Assembly: GCF_002775205.1 (NCBI RefSeq)
Contig: NC_036461.1
Coordinates: 17,952,015 to 18,016,014, forward strand
Reading direction: 5' to 3'
Length of the DNA: 64,000 nucleotides
From: Xiphophorus maculatus
Taxonomy: Eukaryota; Chordata; Actinopteri; Cyprinodontiformes; Poeciliidae
Shown here: positions 1 through 16,692 of the stretch, piece by piece
Numbering within the stretch: position 1 is the stretch's first letter
Layout of the letters: each line of letters starts with the position of its first letter
Translations under genes and position numbers: made by a program
Notes under the pieces: model-generated
Databases searched by the model: none
Told to the model about the DNA's origin: nothing
Seen by the model: only the letters and a program-made list of their open reading frames with translations

Positions 1-4766
<4,766 letters not shown>

Positions 4767-4899
4767 CCAAAGTGATATGTTCCCTCTTCAGTCCAGTTTT
4801 TTGCTCCAGCATCGCCAACTGGTCCGTGACAAAGTTTTTCTCGTGGAGCAGCGACACAAAGCGCTCCTTCAGCTGAAACATTTTTGCCTTTCCTCGAGC
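4767..4899 (-). CDS. reep6: REEP5/6-family protein, first coding exon
   Basis: The minus-strand exon runs from a TTTGTTTGCAG acceptor (first exon base 4899) to a GTACGT donor. Coding starts at the ATG at 4881 and covers 115 bp. The peptide includes MFQLKERFVSLLHEKNFVTD and then QLAMLEQKTGLKREHITLG, matching the REEP5/6 N-terminus (RERF..FLHEKN..TD.LA.LE.KTGV). The start is chosen because an in-frame TGA lies about 40 bp upstream and no other ATG intervenes. Splicing to the exon at 532-625 keeps frame and yields a continuous REEP N-terminus. The gene continues off the left edge, so only about 70 of roughly 190-210 residues are visible. Confidence 0.85.
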
Positions 4900-4985
4900 C
4901 TGCAAACAAAACGAATGTCACCGGGCCCGACGCGTGACACTTTCTAAAACAAGAAAAGAAAGTGGGTTTTATTTTTTTTACTGAC

Positions 4986-5110
4986 CTTTGGTTGTTAACT
5001 TGCTCGGAAAGTGGCAGAAAAACGCCAACCGCCCCGACCGTTGGCTCCTCAGAGAGTTGCGAGGACGCAGAGAAGGCGGAGTTTGAAATCGGCCCGCGGA
5101 CCAATCAGAA
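4986..5110 (-). promoter_or_regulatory. reep6-like 5'UTR exon and promoter
   Basis: A perfect donor (CAAAG|GTCAGT, cut between 4986 and 4985) pairs with the acceptor at 4900, giving an 86-bp intron and a noncoding first exon. The segment upstream is the only GC- and CpG-rich stretch nearby. It contains a CCAAT box at 5101-5105 (inverted relative to the gene). No ATG occurs in the proposed exon. The transcription start is not visible, so the right border is approximate. Confidence 0.55.
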
Positions 5111-5229
5111 CGCAGCTCAGAGTAACGTTCAGCCTATCAGTTGATGAGATCCAACGGGTTCTTTTTTTTTTTTTTGAGCCTGCGGGATGCAGTCGGCCAC
5201 CGTACAGAGGCGATGAATTATTTAATTAA

Positions 5230-8200
5230 GCAAGCAGTCTAAGATAGATTACAGATAAACTCATTGTCTAAAACACGGGGTTAGGGTTAAGGTAAAAAAC
5301 ATGAATAAATTTAACAAAACTCAACATTTATTAATAAAGGTAGTTTCTGACATGCATACTATGGCTTATTGCCCAGGGCACCATTCTCTCAGGGGATGGC
5401 AAACATTTTAACGTTTATGTAAGAAGTTATGTTTTTTTTTCTGTCTCTAACCTTATCAGTGTATGTAAAGTAAATGCTGAACTGCTCTGAACTGTGGAGC
5501 TGAAAATTAGTTGTTTTTTTTTCTCGCAGGAAAATAGCATTTATTTATTTGTGTATTTGCATAATTGCTGGGAGTTTTTTTATTTACTTTGTCCTGTTGC
5601 TAGAGTTACATCTCCATCTTTTATTCCCTTCTTTCCAAGATGTTTGTGTTTTTAACCATTTTTTTTGTTAGCACAGGAGTTCATCTGGGATGTGAAAACT
5701 ATTTCTTTTTATACAGTTGAACAGTTGGGTAAACAGTTGATGAGACATTTGAGCTTTCTACTGAATGGATTGCTTTAAAACTTTCAAAATGCCAAGAAAA
5801 CTTGAAGTTTGTTTTATTTTATAACAATGCATTCCCTCTACCAGCCACAGGTTTTTCCAAAGAAGTGGCTGCTAGTAGTTTATTGTGAAATAAAGATGTT
5901 ATCTGTATTCTGAGATGACGCACTTTTACTGTTTCCAGTACAGTGTCATGCACTACTGACTAAATAACATATTTAAAGCATTACCAGGATGTTTTCTTTC
6001 ATAAGATTTGCAATTTGTTTATTTCGTTTAGCATCTTTGTATATTTGATAGTCATGAAGACACTTTATTTTTGGATTTGCTCCATTTTTTTTACAGACTA
6101 ATCTTGTCTGTAAATGGATTTGACATTTTCAAAAATGGCTGACTAGAGGTTTTCTTCTTGTGTAATACAGATTTAGGTTATTTTCAGCTGGACCATTACC
6201 ACTCTGCAGTGTGACAACACTGTTTAAAGATTCTTCTTTTTCTTTTAGACTGACAACTGAATTTCTAATGCGTTCAGCCGTGATTAAAAAACCAAACATT
6301 TCTCTGGAATAATGAATCTGTTATGGTTCACTGCATAAGCTGGAATTTGGAAACTTTAAGCCTTTTTTTTACCAGACCCTGACACACTCACTCATTAACA
6401 GTTGAACTATTTAACCTTATTGAATTACGTCTTTCAGTTTTATTGGCTCTTTGTCTCTAAACCAACCTTACTGGGTTTGTGGCTAGCTAGCACTTGGATC
6501 CGTAAAGCAAACAAGGATCAAAATGTACTTTTTGCTACACTTTGAAAAAGTTTTACAAAGACTTTGTGATTTGCCTGCATTAGAACATTCAGACTTTATA
6601 AGCGATAAATCAAACCAAATCACATAACTCTTTTTAAGAAAATACATTTGTGGGGTTGATATTGAGGGATAAGTTTTTCTGACATAATTTGGTGTTGACT
6701 GTGATCCGCCAGCAGGGGGCAGTGTATCACAATTTATGAAAATAAACTCACCTTTGGAAGTGCAGCCGTCCATTCTTTATACTCTATACTCTCTTGTGCA
6801 GTCGGCCTATCTGAGTCAGTGAATATGGGGTTGGAAGCAGAATACGCCCTGCACAGAGAGCCAGTTCAGGGTGTACTCTGGACTGGCCTGGTTTTTGGTA
6901 GAACTTCATGGAGCTCCAGCTGTTGCACAACTATTAAACCATGAATTCTGCTCTCTGGCATAAAAATTAAAGGAGGAAATCCTGCTTTACCTCAGCTCCA
7001 CTTGGGTTTTGCAGCAGTAACCAGTGAACAAAGTGAACCACTAAGATCAATGCCAGGAGTGGGAAAAAATTCCTTAACTTATTGGCAGCTTTCAGGACAT
7101 GTTTGATGGTAATTGCTGCTAAGAGCAGAACGACACGTTCTCTTTAGGTAGACTTACTGTTTTTTTTTTTGCTTTTTTTACATAGGTCTAAGTGAGTTTG
7201 AATTAGCTTTTTTGTTTTCCTTTATAAAAAACAAACACATAAACCATTTCTAAATAATTTAAAACCTGAATTTTGAATTTACTGGAGTTATCTTTGTCGG
7301 ATATCATAATTTATTTGATGATTTGAAACATTTAAGTGTTTCAAAGAATAAAAACACAAGAAACATTTTAGGTAAATACAATTTTTTATATAAATATAAA
7401 TTGTAGGGTTATTTACACGTTATGATGACAACACAACATTTTTAAGCCATTATTGTTCCAAGATAAAATTTTCTTGGGCAGAAAAATCACCGAATTAACT
7501 TAAATTTTTGATCAATCTCAAATCAAGGACTCCCTGGATACCCCTCATCATCTCTTTTAATTCTTGATACTCTGTTTCTTGGTTGCTGGCAAAAACCAGT
7601 TGTCCCATTCAAAGAAACCAGTAACATCTTTTTTTTTTTAGCTCTCATCATTTATGTCAAATATCAAATTTATCCTAAAGATAAATCACTTTTTCTTTTA
7701 AAAACAAATTTATAAAATATAGTTAACATGAAAACAGTAACTTTATTGCTTATATGACATTTAAAATGTTTTTTGAACAAAATAAAAATATTTATATTTT
7801 ATTCATCATTTTTGGACACTTTGCTGGTTTTTCATACAAGATCAATGAGCTCAAATGTGCTAAATTTAAACAGTTTGACAAGACTTTCATAAAGAAATTC
7901 AGATTTTTGGACAGGATATTCTTCTTAGCTTACTCAATTTGCTTAAACCATAAATTAATATAAATAAAAACAGTGTTTAAGGTAGACTGCCACCAGAGAG
8001 CATCATAGCTAAGGTATTGGAAACGTATTCTGTTTTAAGGAAATTGCATAAAAAGCAGAATTAAGTGTTTTCAGATGAACTGGTTCGGTCCTCAGGGAGT
8101 TGAAATATTTTCTTAACTAACTATGGCTCTCTCGGTTTCACATGGACAGGTGCTGAGAAAAACAGTTTGCATGATTTTTATGCATCACTGCTTGACTGAG

Positions 8201-8530
8201 TTCTGCCTTCTGTCTTATCCTGCACAGAGTTATCTGATGTTGAAAGATTTTAAGATTTTAAAGATGCTACATGCTAGCTTTAAATTTAGTTAGTGCTTCA
8301 GAGACTGATCAGCAGAACTCTGAGAGCTTCATCATCAATTAAGATAATAGAGATAAAATAAACTCGGCAACAATGATATAGTGTTCACAGAGTTGCAAAG
8401 AGCTGTACAAAAGTGCAGAGTGTTGGTAAGGAAACCAGAGGTGAAAAATCTATTTTGACTTTAACATATTTCATTCTGGTTTGTGTTATTTAATAAAGCA
8501 TAATATGTTACATAAAAATCTGCCATGAGT
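5230..8530. other. Intergenic DNA between reep6 and the IgL array
   Basis: AT-rich DNA with homopolymer T and A runs. No exon, RNA gene or complete transposon is recognised. The only clear site is the CTCF-like motif listed separately. Homology to the internal array modules begins near 8530, which I take as the left edge of the duplicated array. Confidence 0.6.
6709..6722 (+). promoter_or_regulatory. CTCF-like motif
   Basis: CCAGCAGGGGGCAG matches every position of the vertebrate CTCF core CCASYAGRKGGCRS. It lies between the REEP promoter and the first V segment, where an insulator or loop anchor would be expected. Sequence match only; occupancy is inferred. Confidence 0.5.
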
Positions 8531-8568
8531 GTGCTGAGAGCAGAGAAATGATTTCCATAGAGTGGAGG

Positions 8569-8576
8569 CTTTGCAT
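8569..8576 (+). promoter_or_regulatory. VA promoter octamer (imperfect)
   Basis: CTTTGCAT is one mismatch from the Ig octamer ATTTGCAT. It sits 110 bp before the VA1 ATG and is followed by an E-box CAGCTG (8580-8585) and a TATA-like TTTATAG. The same arrangement precedes the leader of all eight complete VA segments. Confidence 0.6.
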
Positions 8577-8678
8577 GGTCAGCTGATCCTCCAGTGAACT
8601 GAGAAGGTTTATAGTCCTGTGAGTTCAACACTGCAGGACTCAGATCTGTCAGTCAAGCCAGCAGAAGCAACAAGCACC

Positions 8679-9128
8679 ATGACCCTCATCACCATCCTCA
8701 TCTGGACGCTGACCTGCTGCTGTTTTACAGGTTCATTCACTCAGCAACATTTCTAACATGATGTGCTGCCTTTTCTCTCCTTTCTTTCTGCTGACAAATG
8801 AAGGATTTGTTTTTGTCTGCAGGATGCAGCGCTCAGATCACTGTGACTCAACCTGCAGTGGAGACATTTACACCAGGATCCACTGTCACTATCAGCTGTA
8901 CTACAAATCAGGATGTTTACAATGACATTGTTTTGTCCTGGTATCAGCAGAAAGCAGGACATCCTCCAAAGCTCCTGATATATTTGGTGGATAATCTTGA
9001 GTCAGGAACTCCAGCTCGGTTTAGTGGCAGTGGAAGCGGCTCTGCCTTCACTTTGACCATCAGTGAAGTTCAGGCTGAAGATGCTGCAGTTTATTACTGT
9101 CAGAGTTACCATAGTGGCACCGTGTTCA
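8679..9128 (+). CDS. IgL V segment VA1
   Basis: A germline V gene of the VA family. Leader exon 8679-8730 encodes a hydrophobic signal peptide ([17 protein letters not shown]) and splices at GTTCAT to the V exon 8823-9128 after a TTTTTGTCTGCAG acceptor. The V domain has FR1 [16 protein letters not shown], first Cys in TISC, Trp in LSWYQQK, FR3 [16 protein letters not shown] and second Cys in AVYYC. It is open to its RSS. Private changes are KAGHPP for KPGHPP in FR2 and TISEVQ for TISGVQ in FR3. CDR1 is the short form ([11 protein letters not shown]) and germline CDR3 begins QSYHSG. The product would be the antigen-binding half of a light chain after joining to a J by inversion. Function is expected but unproven. 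Confidence 0.92.
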
Positions 9129-9156
9129 CACAGTGATTAGTAGCCGTACAAAAACC
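9129..9156 (+). promoter_or_regulatory. 12-RSS of VA1
   Basis: Heptamer CACAGTG, 12-bp spacer and nonamer ACAAAAACC, both consensus. This is a kappa-type V signal. Confidence 0.93.
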
Positions 9157-10207
9157 TCCCTCAGTCAGACTGCAGACACTCTGAGCTGTTAGAGCAGAAA
9201 CTGAACAGACTCTGATACAGACCACTGAACACAGAGATGAAACCTCACCAAGGCCTGAAGCTCAGCAGTAAATCTTTATAATTAACTACAATTAATATTA
9301 TTTCTTTTATATGAATAGTTTCTTACAATCAAAAAAATATCCATTATGAATGTATATGTTTCTGTGTCCATTTGTTTCAGAAAACACAACATAGTTCTTT
9401 TTTAGCTTTTTATTACCATCATAATTTTAATTTGGAAGATCAATCAAATTAAACTTATATAAATATTCCCTTAATGTTTGCAGAATCAAGTTTAAAAACT
9501 AAATGAGGTTGAATTTATCTGAACAGTTTAGTGGTTTCCTCTGAAGTTTCACTAGGAAAATGATTATTTTCTTGTAAATGTGATCTGGTAAAAGAAACAA
9601 CGTCAGTTTTGATTCAAATGTTTCACGAAACACAAACAACCACTGACAACGTAAGGCAGGGTGTCCAAAGGGAGGTTCAGGGGCCTTTAGTGGACCACTG
9701 AATGTTTCCTAATTACCAAAAACATCTTCTGACATGTTGGGTACATCTTTTAATCTTTTAATAAACAAGGTTGTTGCATTTTTATTGATTTCTTAGTGAA
9801 CTGAACCACATTTATCCAGAGACTTTTCCTCAGAAGCAAAATATGTCACACCTTCAATTAAATCATCAAACTTGAATAAAGCTGCAAACCTTTTCAAAGA
9901 CACAGGAATCCAAAACTTTTCCTTTAGTTGAGAATGGACAGAATTTATTTTGTTTATGCAATGAGGCAAAACAAATTGTAAAACTTCACTTTTATTCTTT
10001 ATAAGGCAAATGTGCTGAGATAATACATAAATAAATATTTAATTCTTGTATTTTGCATCTGACTCACCTTTCATCTCCTCACACACCAGGTGTCTGTTTG
10101 ACTGTTTGCTGCTTTGAATGATTGCTGTGCTTCGCTGCTCCTGGATCAGTTTAAAGTGAAACTCAGAGAAGCTCCTCTGCAGTCTGACGGTCAAACTTTT
10201 CTCAGCT
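9157..10207. other. VA-VB spacer of type X modules
   Basis: No gene seen. The same spacer recurs at 19853-20904, 30550-31600 and 45209-46259. It ends in the VB promoter region, where TTTTGCAT (10051-10058, one mismatch from the octamer) lies about 150 bp before the VB1 start. The copies differ mainly in small indels and a T-run near 20470, 31170 and 45830. Confidence 0.6.
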
Positions 10208-10648
10208 ATGATGTTACTGAGTCCTCTGTTGATCACGCTGCTGCTGCAGCTGCAAGGTGAGGAACGACGAGCTTCTGTTTTCATTTGTTCTCAGATGAAA
10301 GACGGTCAAATGTTTTCTACTTTTTCCATCCTGCAGGATCAGATGGTAATCCCTCTGTGACTCAGTCTCCATCAGTGAAGTCAGCGGCGTTGGGGGAGAC
10401 GGTCTCTCTGAGCTGCTCAGCCAGTAAAGGAGTTGATAATGATCTGAGTTGGTACCTGCAGAAACCTGGACAGCCTCCCAAACCGTTATTTTATCAAATC
10501 AGCAGCCGTCAATCTGATACTCCCAGTCATTTCAGCAGCAGTGGATCAGAGCCTCAGTTCACTCTGACAATCAGTGGAGTTCAGGCTGAAGATGCTGGAG
10601 ATTATTACTGTATGGGAGTGCATTTAGTAAATAGTGACTATGTGTTCA
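10208..10648 (+). CDS. IgL V segment VB1
   Basis: First member of the VB family. Leader 10208-10256 (MMLLSPLLITLLLQLQ) splices at GTGAGG to V exon 10337-10648. FR1 is SVTQSPSVKSAALGETVSL with Cys in LSCSAS, FR2 is [17 protein letters not shown], and FR3 is HFSSSGSEPQFTLTI with DYYC. Both canonical Cys and the Trp are present. The usual FR3 Arg of the RFSGSGSG motif is His in this family (PSHFSS), so the conserved Arg-Asp salt bridge at the base of V domains is altered. Germline CDR3 is long (MGVHLVNSDYVF). The downstream J-C pair of the module is CL3, but inversion also allows use of other J segments. Confidence 0.92.
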
Positions 10649-10676
10649 CACAGTGATTTAGAGTCGTACAAAAACC
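10649..10676 (+). promoter_or_regulatory. 12-RSS of VB1
   Basis: CACAGTG, 12-bp spacer ATTTAGAGTCGT, ACAAAAACC. Confidence 0.93.
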
Positions 10677-11605
10677 TCTCAGTCAGACCACAGACTGTTC
10701 ACTGTGCAGCAGCTGTGAGTTTCTGCTGCCGACTGGAACAAGGATCTACAGTCCAGTGAAGTTCATGCTGTAATGTTAATGGAAGAAACTAACAACGTAT
10801 TTATTTATTGAAAATAGAGATCAACATTTATATGAGTTTTAAATAAACTCAGAGTATAAAATATGTCTCAATAACATCACTTATGTTCATCAGAAATTAT
10901 TTTACAACTCATGAGACTAAAGTCTCAGAAAATGTTATATGTTCATTAAACACAGAAAATATATCAGGTTGCTGTAAAAACTCTATTTACTGCAGCATGG
11001 AGTTTGAGGTGAACAAAATATTTATTAAACATCAGTAATCAATCTGATTGCCTATTGGTTTGATTAATTAAAGTGTCAGGATAAATTGTTTTTCAAAATT
11101 ACTATGATGGACATGTCTGATGTAATTTTCCTGAACTAATCCAAGGAGGATCACTGTGTGTCTTTATTCATTTAATGCAACACAGTTTACTCAGTGAGAA
11201 ACATCTGACACTAAAACTAAAGTGGAACGCCATTTATTGAAAGTATTTTTATTAAAATAATAGATGTTGATGAAATTTTTAATATTCAATAAACTGAAGA
11301 TTTTTTAATGTGAGAAATTTTTGTCTGTTCTCACTTGAACAAAAATGAGCTGACATGATTATCACAGACACAGAGAATTATGATTTTTTTCTGATGAAAT
11401 TTCTGATCTATAAGTTTTACAATAAATTCAGACATCAAATATTGTAGAGTGTTGAAAAGTAAAACTATCTCCTTTGATTTTATCACTTGTTGTTGAATTA
11501 TCTTAATGGCCATTATTTAAAGTGTCACTCTGGATTAAAATCAACTTTCTTCTTCTTGTCATGACAGTAATGAAACACTCTCCATTATAATGTATCAGAG
11601 CAAGC
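10677..11605. other. VB to CL3 spacer
   Basis: AT-rich, with no gene or RSS seen. It is duplicated almost base for base at 21374-22302. Transcription of CL3 should end at its left side, since an AATAAA (minus strand) lies at 11606-11611. Confidence 0.6.
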
Positions 11606-11808
11606 TTTATTGAAACACACAGCAAATGAATCCCACTCACATCCAGCTGCTGAGCTTCACACATTAGTCTAAGTTGTTGAACGTTTCTCAGCAGTTTAGT
11701 TCAGCGTCACACAAGCTTTAGTTTGTCTTCATCCAGGCTCCTATTGATGAGAGCAGCAGGTGTTTTTCCTGCTGCTCTCCCACTAAGAGCTCCTGCTCTG
11801 GGCCTCAG

Positions 11809-12137
11809 TCAGCCTCTCTGGCCCTCACACTGGCTCCTTCGGATGCTCTGGACCTGGCTCTGGCCCTGATGCTGCACCCTGCAGGAGTACAGCTCTCCTT
11901 TCGTCCACTTCTCCTGGCTCAGGCTTAAGGTGCTGCTGCTGCCGTAGCGTCCGCTCTTCTCCTCCTCTGAGCTGCTCAGGACCCCCTCTGTCACCGCCGT
12001 GCCGTCCACCTCCCAGCTCACCTGGGCTCCCTGAGGAGAGTAGCCGCTCAGCAGGCAGAGCAGCGTGGCCGAGCCCCCAGAGAGCTGCTCAGAGGAGGGG
12101 GGCAGCAGAGAGACTGAGGGTCTGACCGTGGGGCCGG
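11809..12137 (-). CDS. IgL constant exon CL3-1
   Basis: A single minus-strand C exon of 329 bp, beginning after a CTCCCCTCCAG acceptor and read in frame from the one base left by J. The Ig C1 fold is complete: first Cys in ATLLCLLSGY, Trp in VSWEVDG, second Cys in ELYSCRVQ, and a C-terminal Cys in RRSQC for the bond to heavy chain. The start GPTVRPSVSLLPPSSEQL and SGGSATLLCLLSGYSPQGA resemble the teleost L3-type kappa-like constant region, an assignment made from memory of the family. The tail after the last Cys is EGQRG, longer than the usual zero to two residues. A minus-strand poly(A) signal lies at 11606-11611. J1 is 814 bp upstream. Confidence 0.9.
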
Positions 12138-13548
<1,411 letters not shown>

Positions 13549-13658
13549 CTTTGCATGGTCAGCTGATCCTCCAGTGAACTGAGAAGGTTTATAGTCCTGT
13601 GAGTTCAACACTGCAGGACTCAGATCTGTCAGTCAAGCCAGCAGAAGCAACAAGCACC

Positions 13659-14117
13659 ATGACCCTCATCACCATTCTCATCTGGACGCTGACCTGCTGC
13701 TGTTTTACAGGTTCATTCACTCAGCAACATTTCTAACATGATGTGCTGCCTTTTCTCTCCTTTCTTTCTGCTGACAAATGAAGGATTTGTTTTTGTCTGC
13801 AGGATGCAGAGCTCAGATCACTGTGACTCAACCTGCAGTGGAGACATTTACACCAGGATCCACTGTCACTATTAGGTGTACAACAGATCAGGATGTTTTC
13901 AATGACGATTTTTTGTCCTGGTATCAGCAGAAACCAGGACATCCTCCAAAGCTCCTGATATATTTCGTGGATAGTCTTGAGTCAGGAACTCCAGCTCGGT
14001 TTAGTGGCAGTGGAAGCGGCTCTGCCTTCACTTTGACCATCAGTGGAGTTCAGGCTGAAGATGCTGCAGTTTATTACTGTCAGAGTTACCATGAAGTAAA
14101 TGGTGCCTCAGTGTTCA
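13659..14117 (+). CDS. IgL V segment VA2
   Basis: Leader 13659-13710, V exon 13803-14117, both intact. It differs from VA1 in Arg for Ser just after the leader junction (GCRAQ), in CDR1 ([14 protein letters not shown]), in CDR2 (FVDSLESG) and in a longer germline CDR3 ([12 protein letters not shown]). Framework and both Cys are standard. Its 3' flank switches to the type-Y sequence shared by VA4, VA6 and VA7. Almost identical to VA4. Confidence 0.92.
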
Positions 14118-14145
14118 CACAGTGATTAGTAGCTGTACAAAAACC
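14118..14145 (+). promoter_or_regulatory. 12-RSS of VA2
   Basis: CACAGTG, 12-bp spacer, ACAAAAACC. Confidence 0.93.
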
Positions 14146-14955
14146 TCCCTCAGTCAGACTGCAGACACTCTGAGCTGTTAGAGCAGAAACTGAACAGACT
14201 CTGATACAGACCACTGAACACAGAGATGACTGGAAACTCTAACAAATCTAAAAAAAATCAAATGTAATAAAACGATATAAAGACATAAATACACAATGGA
14301 AAAAGGAAACATCTTGATTTTGTCAAATAATTTTTAACAGCACAGTGAATAAATCTGGAAATATTTTTAGATTTAAAGAAAACCTCCTTTTTTCACTGAT
14401 ACAGATCAACACATTTTCTACCTCCAACCATCCAGTGGCCAGACTTGCTCCCTCTGTTTTATCTCTTGGTCCTGGTTATCATTGAGACTGATTTGTCCCA
14501 GTGATTGTAAATATATCACTTTCTCTATTTATCTTCAGAGCAGCTGCAAAACTCTGATGGTTTCAAACATCCTTCTCATGACGTCTGCACAAATAAAAAT
14601 GTGAGTTATTGTTTTGGGTTTTCATGCTTTCACCTCTAAGGTCCAAGAAACCAATCAGCAAATATTAAAGTCAATTATTTTTTTACTTCTTCTGCTTAAA
14701 TTTATCTTTTTATTTTGAGCAAGTTCTAAAGTGGAAAAGTTATGAATAAGAAATAAATGACTTTCTCATTATTTTTATTAACAGTTCAGGTTTTTTTTAA
14801 TCATTTTATTAGAATATAAGGTCACTTTAGACAGGTTTCTTTTAATTAAATATCATTTCTACACTAGAATGGCTGATCTATTAAAAGTCTATCGTATTAG
14901 AATATAAGCACAAATGCTGTAATCTGGTTTAACCTTTTGCTTTTTGAAGTAAAGT
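14146..14955. other. VA2 to LINE spacer
   Basis: AT-rich, with no gene recognised. It is repeated at 24843-25651 and 34668-35473, and in more diverged form at 40548-41453. Confidence 0.5.
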
Positions 14956-14965
14956 GATGAGAATC

Positions 14966-15669
14966 AGAACATATGTTACTCCAACATTACTAAATAAATT
15001 TAACTAAAACATTCTGGATACATGTGCTAAATGTGGAGATAAAGGCTTGAGGATAAATTTGATTCACTGCTTTGGGAATGTCCTGAGATTCAGAATTTTT
15101 GGAAGGAGGTTTTGGATAAAATTTCACTTATCGTTGGTACTAAACTTAATCCCTGTCCTGGGTTATGTATCTCAAGAATTTTTCCCACTCAAACTCAAAT
15201 AAGCAAGTTTGATCAAAAGTCCATAATTTACTGTTTGGTGCAGGTCAAATATAGTATAGCCAGGTCCTGGAAATCTGTAACCAGACCCCAGTTAAAAACC
15301 TGGATGTCTACATTATCAAGCTCTCTTGCCTTGGAGAAACTTAATTCCAAATGTTCTCACTTGATCGAAAAAATGTACGAAACTGAACCACTGATGCCTG
15401 GATGCCCAGATCCAGGGAGGACGATGCCGTCACCTCATACCTTGTGGACTGTGATTAAATCTCTTGGACTAAATCTCAACATACATCCCTGAGATAACAA
15501 ACTTAAAGTATTCTGTCTCACTGCTATCAGCTTATGTTTGTCACCTTGAAGGTTTAACTTGTTCATGTGTTTTCTTTTGGCTTTGCTTGGTGTTTTGTGC
15601 ATTTGTGAGAAACTTGTCTGTGTGTCTCTTTTGAAATATAAAAGACAATAAACATATTTTTGAGAAAAA
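14966..15669 (+). mobile_element. 5'-truncated LINE fragment with target-site duplication
   Basis: A 704-bp non-LTR retrotransposon 3' end. The reading frame at 15112-15492 encodes a peptide of the type at the C-terminus of L1-like reverse transcriptases (for example the LDKISLIVG and QVKYSIARSWKS segments). The element is bounded by perfect 10-bp copies of GATGAGAATC at 14956-14965 and 15670-15679 and ends in an A-rich tail. An internal deletion of about 164 bp, relative to the copy at 35484, fuses the frame to downstream sequence. It cannot encode a working protein. Confidence 0.8.
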
Positions 15670-16070
15670 GATGAGAATCTATTTAATTTAGTGATTATTG
15701 ATCAATGAAGTAAATTTGATCAGCTGTCTAATAAACAAAATTTATCATATCCTACAGACGATGTGTATACAGTTTTCCTATACATTCAATGTCAACATTA
15801 ATTATAAGAATAGTTTAAAAGCTGATATAAAATGACTCTGCATATCGATCCTAAATAGTACAAACTCAAAACATAAATAATAAAGACAAAAGGACATTTT
15901 CTGAATCACAAACCCAAGTAGATCACAGTCACTTGGACAACCTTAACATACCAGAAAGAAACATAATGAGGATAATTGTAACATGAATGCAGGTTACAAC
16001 ACAAAAACCTTATTTTGCTCAATTTATGGATCTATTTTATGTCAAACAATTGCTGTTTTTGTGTATTTCA

Positions 16071-16137
16071 GTTTATAACAACACATTTAGGGGACAATGT
16101 CGCCATCAGCTGTACAATAAATCCTGCAGCAACATAA
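16071..16137 (+). pseudogene. Relic V segment (FR1 fragment)
   Basis: After an acceptor-like TGTATTTCAG the frame reads THLGDNVAISCTINPAAT and then stops. This matches the end of V FR1 plus the start of CDR1, including the conserved Cys. Nothing of FR2-FR3 or an RSS follows; instead an interspersed repeat begins at about 16150. I read it as an old V segment cut by that insertion. Confidence 0.6.
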
Positions 16138-16149
16138 CAGCTATAAAAG

Positions 16150-16480
16150 GTGGGTTTTAAGCTAGATTTTAAGGATTTCTGATTCGATTGTTTTACAGGA
16201 TTTTCAGAGAATTTTCTGGGTTTGTGGTTCACGAGGCTGAAAGCCGCTTTTGTTTGGTTCTGGGGAGGCAGAGCAGATCAGAACCTGAAGACCCGAATGG
16301 ACCAGAAAGTTGATACGACACCAGATCTTTAATGGGTTGAGGTGCTAGACTGTTCAGAGATTTATGAACCAACAGTGTTTTAGATCTGTTATCTAAGCTA
16401 TGATGGCCGATGAGAGGACTTTAGAAATGGGACGATGTGCTGCATCTCCCTGGTTTTAATTAAGACGCTGCTGCAGTAAT
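16150..16480. mobile_element. Interspersed repeat interrupting the relic V
   Basis: About 330 bp with phrases I recognise from dispersed fish repeats (GGCAGAGCAGATCAGAACC, CTGCTGCAGTAATCA). It is present in M2, M4 and M6 and absent from the corresponding place in M7 near 41810. I cannot assign its class. Confidence 0.5.
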
Positions 16481-16590
16481 CAATAAATACCTTATTTGAT
16501 GTGAAGTTAAAATAAAAAGTGAATATTCTCACTAGATGAAGTGGTGGCTGAATCATCTGTGTGTTTTCTGTTTCATCACAGCAGGTGTGG

Positions 16591-16598
16591 ATTTGCAT
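16591..16598 (+). promoter_or_regulatory. VC promoter octamer (perfect)
   Basis: ATTTGCAT, an exact Ig octamer (Oct-1/Oct-2 site), 102 bp before the VC1 ATG. Exact copies lie at 27287-27294, 37273-37280 and 41933-41940 before the other VC leaders. Confidence 0.8.
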
Positions 16599-16692
16599 GA
16601 TCTCAATGCATCGCTGCTCCTCAAGCTTTAAGTTCTTCTGCTGCACAAAGTCCAAAGTGTGTTTGTGCTCCGACACTGAAAGCTGCATCAGG

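Noticed and set aside
5278..5292. TTAGGG-like repeats (GGGGTTAGGGTTAAGG)
   Set aside because: Only two units; not a telomeric array.
9129..9136. V reading frames that appear to end in FTQ-stop
   Set aside because: The last codons are RSS heptamer bases read through; the V exon ends before CACAGTG.
10039..10284. 81-aa minus-strand frame before each VB leader
   Set aside because: Overlaps the VB promoter and leader; no domain.
13733..13942. Minus-strand open frames opposite each VA exon (also 8753, 24430, 30134, 34255)
   Set aside because: They mirror VA codons, end in the VA leader intron and have no splice or family support; antisense shadows of V exons.
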